Positions 63,570 through 64,000 of a stretch of DNA of 64,000 bases are shown here, in pieces. The stretch is taken from positions 620,001-684,000 of the forward strand of contig NZ_JBDFMI010000001.1 of assembly GCF_047238185.1 (NCBI RefSeq), in the 5' to 3' direction. Source of the DNA: Bacillus_AD sp047238185. Its GTDB lineage: Bacteria > Bacillota > Bacilli > Bacillales > DSM-1321. Every line of letters begins with the position of its first letter. Within the stretch, counting starts at the first letter, position 1. The notes beneath the pieces are model-generated. The model saw nothing but the letters and a program-made list of their open reading frames with translations, made no database searches and was not told where the DNA came from. Both the position numbers and the translations under genes were made by a program.

Positions 63570-64000
63570 ACAATTCTCTTTCTAAAAAACACATGCTGAT
63601 TGTCGTTGGCTTTTCTTTGGCGGCAGCCGGGCTGATTGCCGGTATATTCTTCTGGAAGGTATACCCGCTGCAATCAATGATTGGGATGAAACAAGATGAA
63701 CTGTCCAACCAGGAAAGACTATTAACCTCCATACAATTAAAAGCAGCTCCTGTTAAAGAAGTATCCTTCGAAAAGAGTACGGAGCTGCAGAAAAAATTGC
63801 CGGTTAAGCCGCTTACGCAGCAACTTATATTGAATATTGAAAAGGCGGAAACAATCTCAGGAAGCTTCGTGCAGAATCTGTCGTTTGCTGAGGAGGGCTC
63901 TGGTGAAGGTGAAGCAGGCGATAATCCTCCTTCCGCAGCAACTAGCGCTGAAGGGCTGGAAAAGGTATCTATCTCTTTGAATGTCCAATCTCCTACCTAT
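63566..64000 (+). CDS. pilO: Type IV pilus assembly protein PilO (3' end outside window)
   Basis: Open to the window end for 145 codons from ATG 63566, which overlaps the pilN stop (ATGA). MNNSLSKKHMLIVVG begins a short cytoplasmic head. One membrane helix (about 10-30, ending IFFWKVYPL), a coiled coil and the start of a PilO-like domain (LQKKLPVKPLTQQLILNIE) follow. The position after pilM-pilN supports the name. Confidence 0.88.
   Translation, partial: MNNSLSKKHMLIVVGFSLAAAGLIAGIFFWKVYPLQSMIGMKQDELSNQERLLTSIQLKAAPVKEVSFEKSTELQKKLPVKPLTQQLILNIEKAETISGSFVQNLSFAEEGSGEGEAGDNPPSAATSAEGLEKVSISLNVQSPTY

Noticed and set aside
1..64000. tRNA or rRNA genes, insertion sequences, prophage
   Set aside because: No cloverleaf, rRNA segment, transposase or phage protein was recognised on either strand.

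Overview
The window is a low-GC Gram-positive, endospore-forming chromosome, almost certainly a Bacillaceae member. The evidence is the conserved Bacillus backbone ilvB-ilvH-ilvC-leuA-leuB-leuC-leuD, ysoA, tig, clpX, lonB, lonA, engB(ysxC), hemAXCDBL, spoVID, ysxE, valS, folC. Strong Shine-Dalgarno sequences, intrinsic terminators, a T-box leader and a forespore-type promoter before lonB agree with this. No tRNA, rRNA, CRISPR array or transposase was found.

Layout. 1-8090: branched-chain amino acid biosynthesis, all +; ilvB is cut by the window start. 8341-17491: TPR protein, trigger factor, ClpX, LonB, LonA and EngB, a protein folding and turnover block. 17533-20149: an insertion relative to the Bacillus backbone on the - strand, holding a YerD-like glutamate synthase family flavoprotein and two small membrane proteins. 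20495-26747: hemAXCDBL, glutamyl-tRNA to uroporphyrinogen III. 26819-35311: a second insertion, with a secreted SLH/SH3 protein carrying a GHL10 domain, a methyltransferase, a yjdF-type riboswitch in front of a yjdF gene broken by an in-frame TGA, and a MarR regulator with a heterodimeric ABC exporter behind a long palindromic operator. 35627-38324: spoVID and ysxE (spore coat). 38400-38550: an intergenic repeat, with a 3' relic at 12551-12600. 38938-43472: T-box-valS and folC.

43681-64000+ is the most distinctive part: a type IV pilus locus at the position where B. subtilis keeps only the prepilin peptidase gene comC downstream of folC. It holds the assembly genes pilB, pilT, pilC, a major pilin, pilD, pilM, pilN and pilO (cut by the window end), plus a divergent - strand operon of three minor pilins (PilV/W/X-like). 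Between these and folC lie a membrane GAF-GGDEF diguanylate cyclase, a 1171-residue secreted Ig-rich protein, a membrane-anchored ankyrin protein, an acidic membrane protein with a recent internal duplication, a PRC-barrel protein and a VanW/G5-like secreted protein. PilB starts with two MshEN-like repeats, the known c-di-GMP-binding module of pilus ATPases, so the neighbouring cyclase may feed its signal directly to pilus extension. The distal half of the pilin gene is far more AT-rich than its flanks, which suggests exchange of the exposed pilin domain.

Gene functions are from motif and family recognition by eye. Names of small or hypothetical proteins, promoter calls and RNA structures are less certain and are marked so.
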